NCBI GenBank assembly: GCA_964562575.1
Contig: CAZLTY010000004.1
Coordinates: 1-55,127, forward strand
DNA: 55,127 nucleotides
DNA from: SG8-4 sp964562575
GTDB taxonomy: Bacteria; Planctomycetota; Phycisphaerae; Sedimentisphaerales; Anaerobacaceae
Direction: 5' to 3'
Below, one piece after another: positions 1 through 7,115 of the stretch. Both the position numbers and the translations under genes were made by a program. Numbering within the stretch: the stretch's first letter is position 1; each line of letters begins with the position of its first letter. A model generated the notes under the pieces. It was not told where the DNA came from. It saw only the letters and a program-made list of their open reading frames with translations, and searched no databases.

Positions 1-40
1 CCCGATTTTTCCGGCTGCTGGCTGCAGTATAGGATTACTT

Positions 41-69
41 TTGACGTGAATGTCTATGATGGCTATTCT
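41..69 (+). promoter_or_regulatory. Sigma70-type promoter candidate for the first operon
   Basis: TTGACG and TATTCT are separated by exactly 17 nt, pointing towards the gene at 466. Transcription would start near 76 and leave a leader of about 390 nt that contains an inverted repeat and several repeat elements. This is seen by eye only. Confidence 0.4.
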
Positions 70-107
70 ATGGTTGTTTTCTGGGCACAAAAGATTGTGA
101 GACCATT

Positions 108-136
108 GCAATTTTACATGTTTAATGTAAAAATGC
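108..136. promoter_or_regulatory. Inverted repeat, operator-like
   Basis: The arms TTTTACAT (112-119) and ATGTAAAA (125-132) are perfect complements around a 5-nt spacer. The match extends outward to 108 and 136 with one mismatch. The size and symmetry fit a site for a dimeric repressor just downstream of the promoter candidate at 41-69. No regulator gene is visible in the window, so the binding protein is unknown. Confidence 0.4.
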
Positions 137-172
137 ATTGCATTATTACAATTGATTCCTTTAGTGTTGTAC

Positions 173-282
173 TGCTCCTGATTGAAAACTCGCGTTCTTG
201 CGCGGGGAAGTGGCTTTACAATAACAGGTTATGGTTTTGCTCGCGAGAATTTACTACCCTTCAAGGGTATAGGTATAGAGGT
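173..282. repeat. Dispersed long hairpin repeat, copy 1
   Basis: This stretch closely matches sequence at 36771-36965: a CTCCTGA start, a TTCTTGCGCGGG block, CAATAACAGG, then TTTGCTCGCG followed by AATTTAC and a TACCC...GGGTA mini-hairpin. The two CGCG-containing blocks are roughly inverted relative to each other, so the unit could fold on itself. It lies in the non-coding leader of the first operon. An open reading frame crosses it (46-396) but has no protein-like features. Confidence 0.6.
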
Positions 283-283
283 A

Positions 284-404
284 GTAGCCACGAAGACACA
301 AAGCATGTCCCGTTCGGCAGGCTCAGGGCAGGCTCTGAGCGTAGTCGAAGGGACGCGAATTTAGAATACCGAAAACTTGGTGACTTCGTGCCTTAGTGGC
401 CAAG
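284..404. repeat. 8-nt-periodic palindrome with a second palindrome nested inside
   Basis: The left arm (287-303) and right arm (376-400) are built from 8-nt words such as GCCACGAA and, on the right, TTCGTGCC and TTAGTGGC. They are inverted relative to each other. Between them lies a separate imperfect palindrome (307-354) bounded by GTCCC and GGGAC. Part of that inner unit recurs inside the HEAT-repeat gene at 39061-39083. The nesting suggests successive insertions. Confidence 0.6.
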
Positions 405-410
405 AATGGG

Positions 411-452
411 ATTCCGCATTTTTGATATTTGACTCTTGATATCTGCATTTTC
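411..452. repeat. Half copy of the ATCAAA-type 7-nt-periodic palindrome
   Basis: This matches the right arm of the elements at 5512, 12065, 18940, 19784 and 26190. It starts ATTCCGC and continues in 7-nt steps of TTTGATA-like words. The left arm and the central hairpin are missing. Its right edge touches the AAGGAG ribosome binding site (453-458) of the gene at 466. Confidence 0.6.
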
Positions 453-465
453 AAGGAGAAAGACT

Positions 466-1746
466 ATGGGCAGTGACCAGGCAACAATACCACGGCGAAC
501 TGAGCGAAGAGATACCGCAGATCCGAACAAGATATCGCGAAGGGGGTTCGTCGCCCGTGCGGCAGCGACGGCGACTTTCGCCGGTTTGCTGGAAAATGGC
601 CGGCAGGCCGAAGCAAGAGAGCGCGGCCGCGCGCCCGTATCGTCGCGAGAATCGATCAAGATTACCAAAATCGAAACGTTTGTTCTCAGGAACAGCTGGG
701 TCTTCGTCAAGATCTCTACCAACGCCGGAATCGTCGGCTGGGGCGAGATGCTCAAGGACAACAGCAAGATGTGCGCCGCTGGAGCCAAAGAACTCGAGTC
801 CTATCTGGTCGGCAAGGATCCGCGAAGGGTAGTCCATCACTGGCAGGCGATCTACCGCCACTCGTTCTATCGCGGGGGCCCGGTGCTGACAGCGGTGCTC
901 AGCGGTATCGACCAGGCCCTCTGGGACATCAAGGGCAAGGCACTCGGTGTTCCCGTCTATGAACTGCTGGGCGGTCCGACCAGGGACAGGATCAGGATCT
1001 ACGGCAGCAGCAACGATGTCAAACGGGGCAGGGCCAAGGCGTTCAAGACCCAGGTGAAAGCCGATGGTCGCATTCCCAGCCGGTACGTCGAAGGTAAGGG
1101 ATTTGTCGAGAGAGCCGTCGAGGGCTTTGCAGCCCTGCGCGACTCTTACGGTCCCGACGTCGATATTGGCATCGATTTCCACGGCGCCGTTCAGCCACAA
1201 ACTGCACTGCTTTTGATAAAGGCACTCGAACCCTGTCAGCCCTTCTTTTACGAAGAACCCGTTCAGTGCCAGAACGTCGACGTCATGGCCGAGATCGCAC
1301 GCAAGACCCACATACCAATTGCTACAGGCGAGCGAATCTTCACGAAGTGGGGCTTCCGCGAGATACTTGAAAAGAAGGCGGCCAGCATTCTGCAGCCGGA
1401 TGTCTGTTACGCCGGCGGCATAACGGAGCTGCGCCTGATCGCGGGGATGGCCGAGGCGTACTATGTCCCGATAGCGCCGCACAATCCTCAGGGACCTTGT
1501 TCGCTTGCGGCCAGTTGCCAGATCGCCGCATCGATTCCCAATTTCCTCATCCAGGAGCGCGGCACTGATAGCCATGAAAACCTGCTGAAGGTGCCGCTCA
1601 AGGCGGAGAACGGATTCCTGCCGCTGCCGAAAGAGCCGGGTCTCGGCATTGAGATTGACGAGGACAAGCTCATGGCGCAGGTCGGCGAGCCGAGAGAATA
1701 TCCCAGGACATACGATAGAGACGACGGTTCCGTCGTGGACTGGTAA
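466..1746 (+). CDS. D-galactonate dehydratase-like enolase-superfamily enzyme, Tat-exported
   Basis: A 426-residue enzyme of the mandelate racemase/enolase superfamily. It should dehydrate an aldonic acid to a 2-keto-3-deoxy acid. Seen: an IDFHG metal/acid region, an FYEEPV metal ligand, a TGERIF glutamate, ILQPD and a catalytic-type histidine in IAPHNPQGP, the pattern of DgoD. The N-terminus carries a twin-arginine signal (ISRRGFVARAA then a hydrophobic stretch), unusual for a sugar-acid dehydratase. The ATG at 466 is chosen because AAGGAG lies 7 nt upstream; a longer TTG start at 436 would place that site inside the gene. First gene of an operon with an aldolase (17 nt downstream) and a TctABC-type importer. 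The substrate, galactonate or a related acid, is inferred. Confidence 0.85.
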   Translation: MGSDQATIPRRTERRDTADPNKISRRGFVARAAATATFAGLLENGRQAEARERGRAPVSSRESIKITKIETFVLRNSWVFVKISTNAGIVGWGEMLKDNSKMCAAGAKELESYLVGKDPRRVVHHWQAIYRHSFYRGGPVLTAVLSGIDQALWDIKGKALGVPVYELLGGPTRDRIRIYGSSNDVKRGRAKAFKTQVKADGRIPSRYVEGKGFVERAVEGFAALRDSYGPDVDIGIDFHGAVQPQTALLLIKALEPCQPFFYEEPVQCQNVDVMAEIARKTHIPIATGERIFTKWGFREILEKKAASILQPDVCYAGGITELRLIAGMAEAYYVPIAPHNPQGPCSLAASCQIAASIPNFLIQERGTDSHENLLKVPLKAENGFLPLPKEPGLGIEIDEDKLMAQVGEPREYPRTYDRDDGSVVDW

Positions 1747-1763
1747 AAGAGAAAGCAATAGCG

Positions 1764-2555
1764 ATGGATATGACAGAACTGATACGTTGTCTTCGACAGC
1801 GCATAGCCGAGAAGCCGGTATTTGGACCTTTTTCAAAGACCAGCGATCCGGCTATCGTCGAGACGCTGGGCTGCGCCGGATTCGATTTCATCATCCTCGA
1901 CACTGAACACGGTCCCAACAGCATAGAGACCGTTCAGAATCTGATCCGGGCGACCCAGCTTTCGCAGATGGCGCCGATTGTGAGAGTCCCTTCCGGTGAT
2001 TACGAAATGATCGGCAAGGCGCTGGACGTGGGAGCCGCCGGCGTTCAGGTCCCTCAGATTTCCTGTGCAGAAGATGTGAGAGCGGCGATCGAACACGCGA
2101 AGTTCGCCCCGCTCGGCATGCGCGGCGTATGCCGCTTTGTCAGAGCTGCCGGCTACTCGTCTATGGAGAAGAGCGACTATTTTCGCCGCGCCAATGAGGC
2201 CCTTCTCATTATCCAGATAGAAGGTCAAGCCGCGCTCGAAAACCTGAATGATATCCTGGCAGTCGACGGGGTCGACATCGTATTCGTCGGCCCCTATGAT
2301 CTGTCACAATCGCTGGGCGTTCCCGGCGAGGTGGAACATCCGCTCGTGATTGAGAAGATGCGGCAGATCGTGCAGGCGTGTCTCGACAGAGGTGTGTTCG
2401 TGGGCAACTTCACCGAGACGATTCCGCAGGCCGAGATGTGGACCGGGCTGGGCCTGCGCTATATGTCATATTCGGTCGATGTCGGAATCCTCTACGAAGC
2501 GGGCAAGGCCCTGATGAGTGATTTCAAACGCATGCGCGGCTGCGAAGAGAAATAG
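1764..2555 (+). CDS. HpcH/HpaI-family 2-keto-3-deoxy-acid aldolase
   Basis: A 263-residue class II aldolase of the HpcH/HpaI family, cytoplasmic TIM barrel. It should cleave a 2-keto-3-deoxy sugar acid to pyruvate plus an aldehyde. Family signatures seen: DTEHGPNS near the start, the IVRVPSGDY arginine strand, GAAGVQVPQI, and FVGPYDLSQSLG near residue 180, with metal-ligand type E and D residues. Length is normal. It follows the galactonate-dehydratase-like gene directly, so the two probably act in series. The family also includes 2-keto-3-deoxy-rhamnonate, 5-keto-4-deoxy-glucarate and 4-hydroxy-2-oxoheptanedioate aldolases, and sequence alone does not separate these. A second family member is encoded at 11267-12049. 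Confidence 0.88.
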   Translation: MDMTELIRCLRQRIAEKPVFGPFSKTSDPAIVETLGCAGFDFIILDTEHGPNSIETVQNLIRATQLSQMAPIVRVPSGDYEMIGKALDVGAAGVQVPQISCAEDVRAAIEHAKFAPLGMRGVCRFVRAAGYSSMEKSDYFRRANEALLIIQIEGQAALENLNDILAVDGVDIVFVGPYDLSQSLGVPGEVEHPLVIEKMRQIVQACLDRGVFVGNFTETIPQAEMWTGLGLRYMSYSVDVGILYEAGKALMSDFKRMRGCEEK

Positions 2556-2574
2556 AAGGCAGGAGTAAGATGGC

Positions 2575-3981
2575 ATGAGGCACAAAGTGGCAAAGGCACA
2601 GAGGCACAGAGGCATGGCTGGCCCTTTGCCCCTTTGTGCCTTTGTGCCTTTGCGCCTCTGCCCCTCAGTTCCTTCAATTATTTTGATTCTTGCTTTGCTA
2701 TTGGTGTTCTCGGGCTGCAATCGCAAGGATTCCTTTCCAAATCGTCCCATCACATTCATCTGCCCGTGGGGCGCCGGCGGCGGCACCGACCGTATCTCGC
2801 GCCAGTTGGCCTTTCTGTTGGAGCAGGAACTTGGTGTGCCCGTCAACGTGGTCAACGCCACGGGCGGAGGCGGCGTGACCGGTCATTCCCGCGGCGCCAG
2901 GGCCCGCCCCGACGGCTACACGATAACAATGGTGACAGTCGAACTTAACATGCTGCATTGGCGCGGCCTGACCAGCATTTCCCACGAAGATTTCACGCCG
3001 GTCATGATGGTGAATCAGGATGCTGCAGCCGTTTTCGTGCGAACGGACAGCCAATGGAAAACACTGGCCGAACTGGAGCAGGCCGTCCGGGACAACCCCG
3101 GCAAGCTCAAGGCCTCCGGAACCGCATTCGGCGGAATCTGGCACGTCGCCCTGGCGGGCTGGCTCACCACGATCAGCCTGCAAGCGTCGGATGTGACATG
3201 GATCGCAATGAGTGGCGCGGCACCCTCTCTGCAGGAGCTGATGGCCGACGGCTTGGACATCGTAGCGTGCAGTCTGCCCGAGGCCCAGGTTCTTTTGAAG
3301 GCCGACAAGATAAGGTGCCTCGGAGTAATGGCCGAGCAACGCCTGCCGGGGTATCCCGAAATATCCACTTTCAAGGAGTTGGGAGTCGACTGGCAGGTAT
3401 CCACGCACAGGGGAATCGCTCTGCCTGCGGGTGTCAGCGAATCGCGGTCTCTGGTGATCGAGAATGCCGTTGCCCAAGCGGTAAAGAGTAAGGAGTACCT
3501 GGAGTATATGGCCAACACTGGAGCGGGCGCGGCGGCGATGGGCTCGGAGCAATACGCGAGCTTCCTTGAAAAAACGGACAAGGCATTCGGTAGCGTTTTC
3601 GCGGGCCCTTCCTTTAAGGGTTTGAAGCATAAGTACGGTCCCATGTTGTTCCCCGCGGTGCTCTCGGGATTGTTGGGAGTCTGCCTTGGCGCCTGCTTCG
3701 CCTCAGGTTCGCTGCGCAGCACACCTGACCGACAGGGAATATCGAAAACCGCAATGCTCGATATGTCCATTCTGATCGGTTGCGTCATTTTGTACATCCT
3801 GACAGCGGAGATATTCGGATTTGTTCTCTCGGCGGCGGCGATTCTCCTGGTCTTGTTTAGTCGGATGCGCGTGGGCAGTACGATAGCAATCCCGGCCACC
3901 GTATTGCTGGCAGCGCTTGTGTATCAGCTTTTCGCGGTCGGCCTGCGCGTTCCGTTGCCGAGGGGACTTCTCGGATGGTAA
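2575..3981 (+). CDS. TctC-TctB fusion: lipoprotein solute-binding domain joined to TctB membrane subunit
   Basis: A 468-residue fusion of two tripartite tricarboxylate transporter (TTT) subunits. Residues about 36-50 form a hydrophobic lipoprotein signal ending in FSGC. Residues about 55-350 match TctC/Bug solute-binding proteins (RPITFICPWGAGGGTD, then GVTGHSRGARARPDGYT). Residues about 360-468 carry four membrane segments and end in the TctB signature LRVPLPRGLLG. The two are normally separate genes. The first 31 codons are made by an 8-nt-periodic palindrome (2577-2668). AGGAG at 2561-2565 suits the ATG at 2575; an ATG at 2570 stops after two codons, and internal starts (ATG 2614) remain possible. 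The neighbours suggest a sugar acid rather than citrate as substrate. Confidence 0.85.
   Translation: MRHKVAKAQRHRGMAGPLPLCAFVPLRLCPSVPSIILILALLLVFSGCNRKDSFPNRPITFICPWGAGGGTDRISRQLAFLLEQELGVPVNVVNATGGGGVTGHSRGARARPDGYTITMVTVELNMLHWRGLTSISHEDFTPVMMVNQDAAAVFVRTDSQWKTLAELEQAVRDNPGKLKASGTAFGGIWHVALAGWLTTISLQASDVTWIAMSGAAPSLQELMADGLDIVACSLPEAQVLLKADKIRCLGVMAEQRLPGYPEISTFKELGVDWQVSTHRGIALPAGVSESRSLVIENAVAQAVKSKEYLEYMANTGAGAAAMGSEQYASFLEKTDKAFGSVFAGPSFKGLKHKYGPMLFPAVLSGLLGVCLGACFASGSLRSTPDRQGISKTAMLDMSILIGCVILYILTAEIFGFVLSAAAILLVLFSRMRVGSTIAIPATVLLAALVYQLFAVGLRVPLPRGLLGW
2577..2668. repeat. 8-nt-periodic palindrome translated as a protein N-terminus
   Basis: The left arm steps through 8-nt words like AGGCACAG and AGTGGCAA. 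After a short GGCTGGCC turn, the right arm steps through CCTTTGTG, CCTTTGCG and CCTCTGCC, the inverted complement. A second copy lies at 9904-10020. This copy sits immediately behind the start codon of the TctC-TctB fusion and remains open in that frame, so its whole length is translated ahead of the lipoprotein signal. Confidence 0.75.
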
Positions 3982-3982
3982 T

Positions 3983-5533
3983 ATGAGCCCGATCCTTACA
4001 GCCGTGCAAAACGTTCTTGCCGATCCCCAGGTCGTTCTGATTGTCTTTCTGTCGGCCTGCTTCGGCGTTTTTGTCGGCTCGATTCCGGGCCTCACCGCCA
4101 CGATGGCGGTGGCTCTGCTTGTTCCGATCACATACTGGCTCGACCCGATCGCCGCCCTAGCTGCGGTCGTCTCGGTGGTAGCGTGCGCCATCTTCGCCGG
4201 TGACATTCCCAACACGCTGCTGCGTATACCCGGCACGCCCGCTTCGGCGGCATACGCCAACGATGCGCATAACCTGACGCGCCAGGGCAAATCAAATCTC
4301 GTGCTCGGCACCGCACTGATCTGCAGTGTCGTCGGCGGCATCCTCGGCGCGATAGTTCTGATGCTGCTCGGCCACCAGCTCGCCAAGGTGGCAACCTCAT
4401 TCAGCGCAGTCGAATATTTCTGGCTCTATCTGTTGGGATTGAGTTGCGCCGTCGTCGTCTCCAGCGGTCCCAAGCTCAACGGACTGCTGGCCCTGACGAT
4501 CGGCCTGCTGATCTCTACGGTCGGACTAAGCGCGGTCCACAGCAAGGCGCGTTTTACCTTCGGCGTAGCAGAGCTCTACGGCGGGGTAAACTTCATCCCG
4601 GCGATGATAGGCCTGTTCGGCATCTCGGAAGTGCTAAACTCGATGCTCGGCAGAAAACGAGAGATGAGAGGCGAGGGACGAGAGACGAAAGAAGGCGCAT
4701 CCCACGTCCATCATCCATCGTCCGTGGTTCGTCCTTCTCTTCTGGGCTCAGGGGCAGGCATGTTGCTTCGGCGAAAGGGCCATGTGCTGAGATCGGCGTC
4801 AATCGGATCGCTGATCGGCATGTTGCCTGGTGCCGGCGCCGATATCGCCGCCTGGGTATCCTTCGCGATCTCGAAACGTTGCAGCAGAAAGCCCGAATTG
4901 TACGGGCAGGAGTCCATCGAAGGGATAGCCGATGCGAGTACCGCAAATAACGCCGCCCTGGCCGGTGCATGGATCCCGGCACTGATCCTGGGGATACCGG
5001 GCGACTCGGTGACGGCGATTGTCATCGGCGTTTTGCTCATGAAGAACATTACCCCAGGACCGGACATCTTCACAAAGCAGACCGAACTGGTGTACAGCAT
5101 CTACGTGATCTTCATTCTGGCCAACATCATGTTGATACCCGTCGGCTTCGCAGCGGTCAAGGCGGCGAGCCGGCTGGTTCGCATACCTAAGGCTATTCTG
5201 CTGCCCGCCATTCTATTGTTCTGCATAGTCGGCTCCTACAGCCTCAACGCCAGCTACATCGATGTCACTGTCATGCTGATCATGGGGGTTCTCGGATTTG
5301 TGCTGGAGCGCCGCAAGGTGCCCCTGGCGCCGATCGTGCTCGCACTGATCCTCGGCCCAATGGTCGAAGAACGATTCATTCAGATCATTACCGGCTCGAA
5401 TGGCTCATTTACAGGATTCGTGAATCCCCAAAGACCGATAGCCTTAGCACTGGCGGGCGTCTTCGCCCTGGTATGGATATCCGCTGTTGTCTTCGGTAAC
5501 CGAAGACAACGAAGATCAAAAATCAAAATGTAA
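3983..5533 (+). CDS. TctA-family large membrane subunit of a TTT importer
   Basis: A 516-residue polytopic membrane protein, the transport channel of a tripartite tricarboxylate transporter. Family blocks seen: GSIPGLTATMAVALLVPIT near residue 33, NTLLRIPGTPASAA, IGMLPGAGADIAAW near residue 275, and GIPGDSVTAIVIGVLL. The ATG at 3983 begins one base after the upstream stop (3979-3981), indicating translational coupling. A longer start at 3917 would overlap the TctB part without reason. Two parts come from repeats. Residues about 226-254, a hydrophilic insert in a loop, are a 7-nt-periodic palindrome. The last residues (RSKIKM) and the stop lie in another element. The loop is probably cytoplasmic and tolerant, so the protein may still work. 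Confidence 0.88.
   Translation: MSPILTAVQNVLADPQVVLIVFLSACFGVFVGSIPGLTATMAVALLVPITYWLDPIAALAAVVSVVACAIFAGDIPNTLLRIPGTPASAAYANDAHNLTRQGKSNLVLGTALICSVVGGILGAIVLMLLGHQLAKVATSFSAVEYFWLYLLGLSCAVVVSSGPKLNGLLALTIGLLISTVGLSAVHSKARFTFGVAELYGGVNFIPAMIGLFGISEVLNSMLGRKREMRGEGRETKEGASHVHHPSSVVRPSLLGSGAGMLLRRKGHVLRSASIGSLIGMLPGAGADIAAWVSFAISKRCSRKPELYGQESIEGIADASTANNAALAGAWIPALILGIPGDSVTAIVIGVLLMKNITPGPDIFTKQTELVYSIYVIFILANIMLIPVGFAAVKAASRLVRIPKAILLPAILLFCIVGSYSLNASYIDVTVMLIMGVLGFVLERRKVPLAPIVLALILGPMVEERFIQIITGSNGSFTGFVNPQRPIALALAGVFALVWISAVVFGNRRQRRSKIKM
4658..4743. repeat. 7-nt-periodic palindrome inside tctA, in frame
   Basis: The left arm has 7-nt words like AGATGAG and GGACGAG. The right arm has the inverted type, for example CATCATC and CATCGTC. 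A second copy lies between genes at 13205-13272. Here the element lies inside the TctA coding region without breaking the frame, adding roughly 29 charged and histidine-rich residues between two membrane parts. Confidence 0.72.
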
Positions 5534-5638
5534 ATATCGAAATTTCGGAGCCCGCCTTTGGCGGGACTTTTTCAGACAGCGTCCGCCAGCGGCGGATTCC
5601 GCAATTTTGCATTTTGATTTTTGATTTTTACATTTCTC
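5512..5638. repeat. ATCAAA-type 7-nt-periodic palindrome between convergent genes
   Basis: The outer arms contain a perfect 16-nt inverted repeat: ATCAAAAATCAAAATG at 5515-5530 and its complement at 5610-5625. The arms have 7-nt periodicity. Inside are two GC hairpins, CCCGCC-TTT-GGCGGG (5551-5565) and TCCGCC-AGC-GGCGGA (5582-5596). The left arm codes the last residues and stop of TctA, and the right arm ends at the stop of the minus-strand dehydratase gene. Confidence 0.8.
5551..5572 (+). terminator. Probable rho-independent terminator after tctA
   Basis: A 6-bp perfect GC stem with a 3-nt loop is followed by ACTTTTT, 18 nt past the tctA stop. It is part of the larger palindromic element, so termination may be one role of these elements. 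Confidence 0.55.
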
Positions 5639-6800
5639 AAAATGCCGGGCCGATCCGATTGAGGGCGAATTCTCTGCAGTTGTTGATCTCGGCGGCAGTC
5701 TGCGTGCCGTTGCACACGTCGAGAAGGAATTCGAACATCTCATCAGCCACCGTCTCGATTCCGGTGCCTCCGATGACCTTGCCGGCATCGACATCAATAA
5801 AGTCACTCATGCGTTCATACATCTTCGTGTTGGACGAGATTTTTATTACCGGCGCCACCGGGTTGCCGACCGGGGTCCCCACACCTGTGGTGAACAGCAC
5901 GATATTCGCTCCGCCGGCTACCATCCCGGTCACCGATTCGGGGTCGTTGCCTGGAGTGTCCATCACTACAAGCCCCTTGCATTTCGGGCGCCCGGCGTAC
6001 TCGACGAATTCGTTTATGTCGGATCGACCGCCCTTGACGATGCAGCCCAGCGATTTTTCCTCGATCGTACTGAGTCCGGCCTTGATGTTGCCCGGCGCCG
6101 GATTGCAGCCTCGCAGGTCACCGCCGGCGTCTTTTGCCATCTGCACATAGTCCTTTATCCGCCCCAGCAGTTTCTGCTTAACGGTGTTGTCGGGAATTCT
6201 CGATTCCAGGGGTGCTTCTGCACCGATCATCTCCGGGATTTCGGAGAGAATCACCGTCGCGCCCAGCTCTACGAGCCTGTCACTGACAAGTCCCACAGCC
6301 GGGTTGGCCGTTATCCCAGAGAACGGGTCCGACCCGCCGCATTCGAGACCCACTGTCAGAGAGGAGATGTCGAAGTCGCTCCGCCGCTGCTTCGAGACGA
6401 ACTGCTTTATCCGGCGAAGACTCTCGTGAGCAATATCCATTATCTTGCGCAAGTTTCCAATTTCCTGGATCACCAGCATTTCGACCATCTTGCCGCTGCG
6501 GTCGATGCGTGAGGCAATCTCGTTTACGTTGGCGGTCTCGCAGCCGAGTCCAACCAGCAGCACCGCACCGACGTTCGGGTTGCCGCAGGTGCCGCTCAGG
6601 GTCCTGAGCACCTGCTTGGTGTCGGCGCCCATGTGCGTGCAGCCGTGCTGATGCGTGATCGGAATGATGTCGGCATCGACTCTTGCTATCTGCTCGACGA
6701 CAGAATTAGCGCAGGAGACGGTGGACATTACGACCACATGATTGCGTATGCCTAAAGAATCGTCGCTTCGTCGATACCCTTTGAGTTTGATTGTGGACAT
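5637..6800 (-). CDS. UxaA/GarD-type dehydratase, large (C-terminal) subunit
   Basis: A 387-residue protein matching the large domain of altronate dehydratase (UxaA) and galactarate dehydratase (GarD), iron-dependent enzymes making 2-keto-3-deoxy acids. Seen: YRRSDDSLGIRNHVVVMSTV at the start, ITHQHGCTHMGAD, LVGLGCETAN, LTVGLECGGSDPFSG, GNIKAGLSTIEEKSLGCI and TTGVGTPVG, with conserved Cys/His positions. In E. coli the small SAF domain and this domain are one chain; here the SAF domain is a separate gene just upstream (6822-7115). The ATG at 6800 has AAGGTGA upstream. The stop codon touches a palindromic element. Whether it acts on altronate or galactarate cannot be told, but the nearby UxaE-like gene favours the uronate route. 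Confidence 0.87.
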   Translation of the reverse strand: MSTIKLKGYRRSDDSLGIRNHVVVMSTVSCANSVVEQIARVDADIIPITHQHGCTHMGADTKQVLRTLSGTCGNPNVGAVLLVGLGCETANVNEIASRIDRSGKMVEMLVIQEIGNLRKIMDIAHESLRRIKQFVSKQRRSDFDISSLTVGLECGGSDPFSGITANPAVGLVSDRLVELGATVILSEIPEMIGAEAPLESRIPDNTVKQKLLGRIKDYVQMAKDAGGDLRGCNPAPGNIKAGLSTIEEKSLGCIVKGGRSDINEFVEYAGRPKCKGLVVMDTPGNDPESVTGMVAGGANIVLFTTGVGTPVGNPVAPVIKISSNTKMYERMSDFIDVDAGKVIGGTGIETVADEMFEFLLDVCNGTQTAAEINNCREFALNRIGPAF

Positions 6801-6821
6801 GCGGATGTCACCTTCCCGGGA

Positions 6822-7115
6822 CTATACTGAACTGATCAGATTGTGCACGTGAACGCAATTGCCCTTGGCAATATCTTCGGTCGCAAGGCCGATCAGGTAT
6901 CCATATTTGTATATCTGCTCGCCCTTGACGATGTCCGAAAGGGCCAGCTTGAAACCGGCCCTGATATCTTCAGGTACGCTGATCGCAACCTCACCTGTGC
7001 CGGAGCCGAGCACATAATCTCCCGCCGGCAGATCGACCAGCGCGGTCGCGACATTATCCTTATCGCTGAGAATAACGGCGTAGTTTTCAAGGTTTTGTCC
7101 TGGCTTGGTCACCAT
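6822..7115 (-). CDS. SAF-domain small subunit of UxaA-type dehydratase
   Basis: A 97-residue SAF domain protein, the small partner of the dehydratase encoded at 5637-6800. Seen: DNVATALVDLPAGDYV at the start of the fold, then VPEDIRAGFKLALSDIVKGEQIYKYG and IGLATEDIAKGNCVHVHNL, the usual pattern of the UxaA N-terminal domain, including the HVHN histidines. The start at 7115 is chosen because residues upstream of it (up to 7193) do not fit the family. It overlaps the end of the upstream gene by 7 nt, so the two are translationally coupled. Split SAF/large pairs are common for UxaA homologues outside enterobacteria. Confidence 0.85.
   Translation of the reverse strand: MVTKPGQNLENYAVILSDKDNVATALVDLPAGDYVLGSGTGEVAISVPEDIRAGFKLALSDIVKGEQIYKYGYLIGLATEDIAKGNCVHVHNLISSV

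Noticed and set aside
46..396. 116-residue plus-strand frame at the left edge
   Set aside because: It runs through a promoter, an operator-like repeat and two dispersed repeat elements, and has no family features or ribosome binding site.
451..1836. 461-residue minus-strand frame
   Set aside because: It is antisense to the galactonate-dehydratase-like gene and its composition is that of a shadow frame; the plus-strand protein has clear enolase motifs.
2570..2578. ATG at 2570 as the start of the TctC-TctB gene with a frameshift
   Set aside because: It meets a stop after two codons, while the ATG at 2575 has acceptable spacing to AGGAG and opens the full frame.
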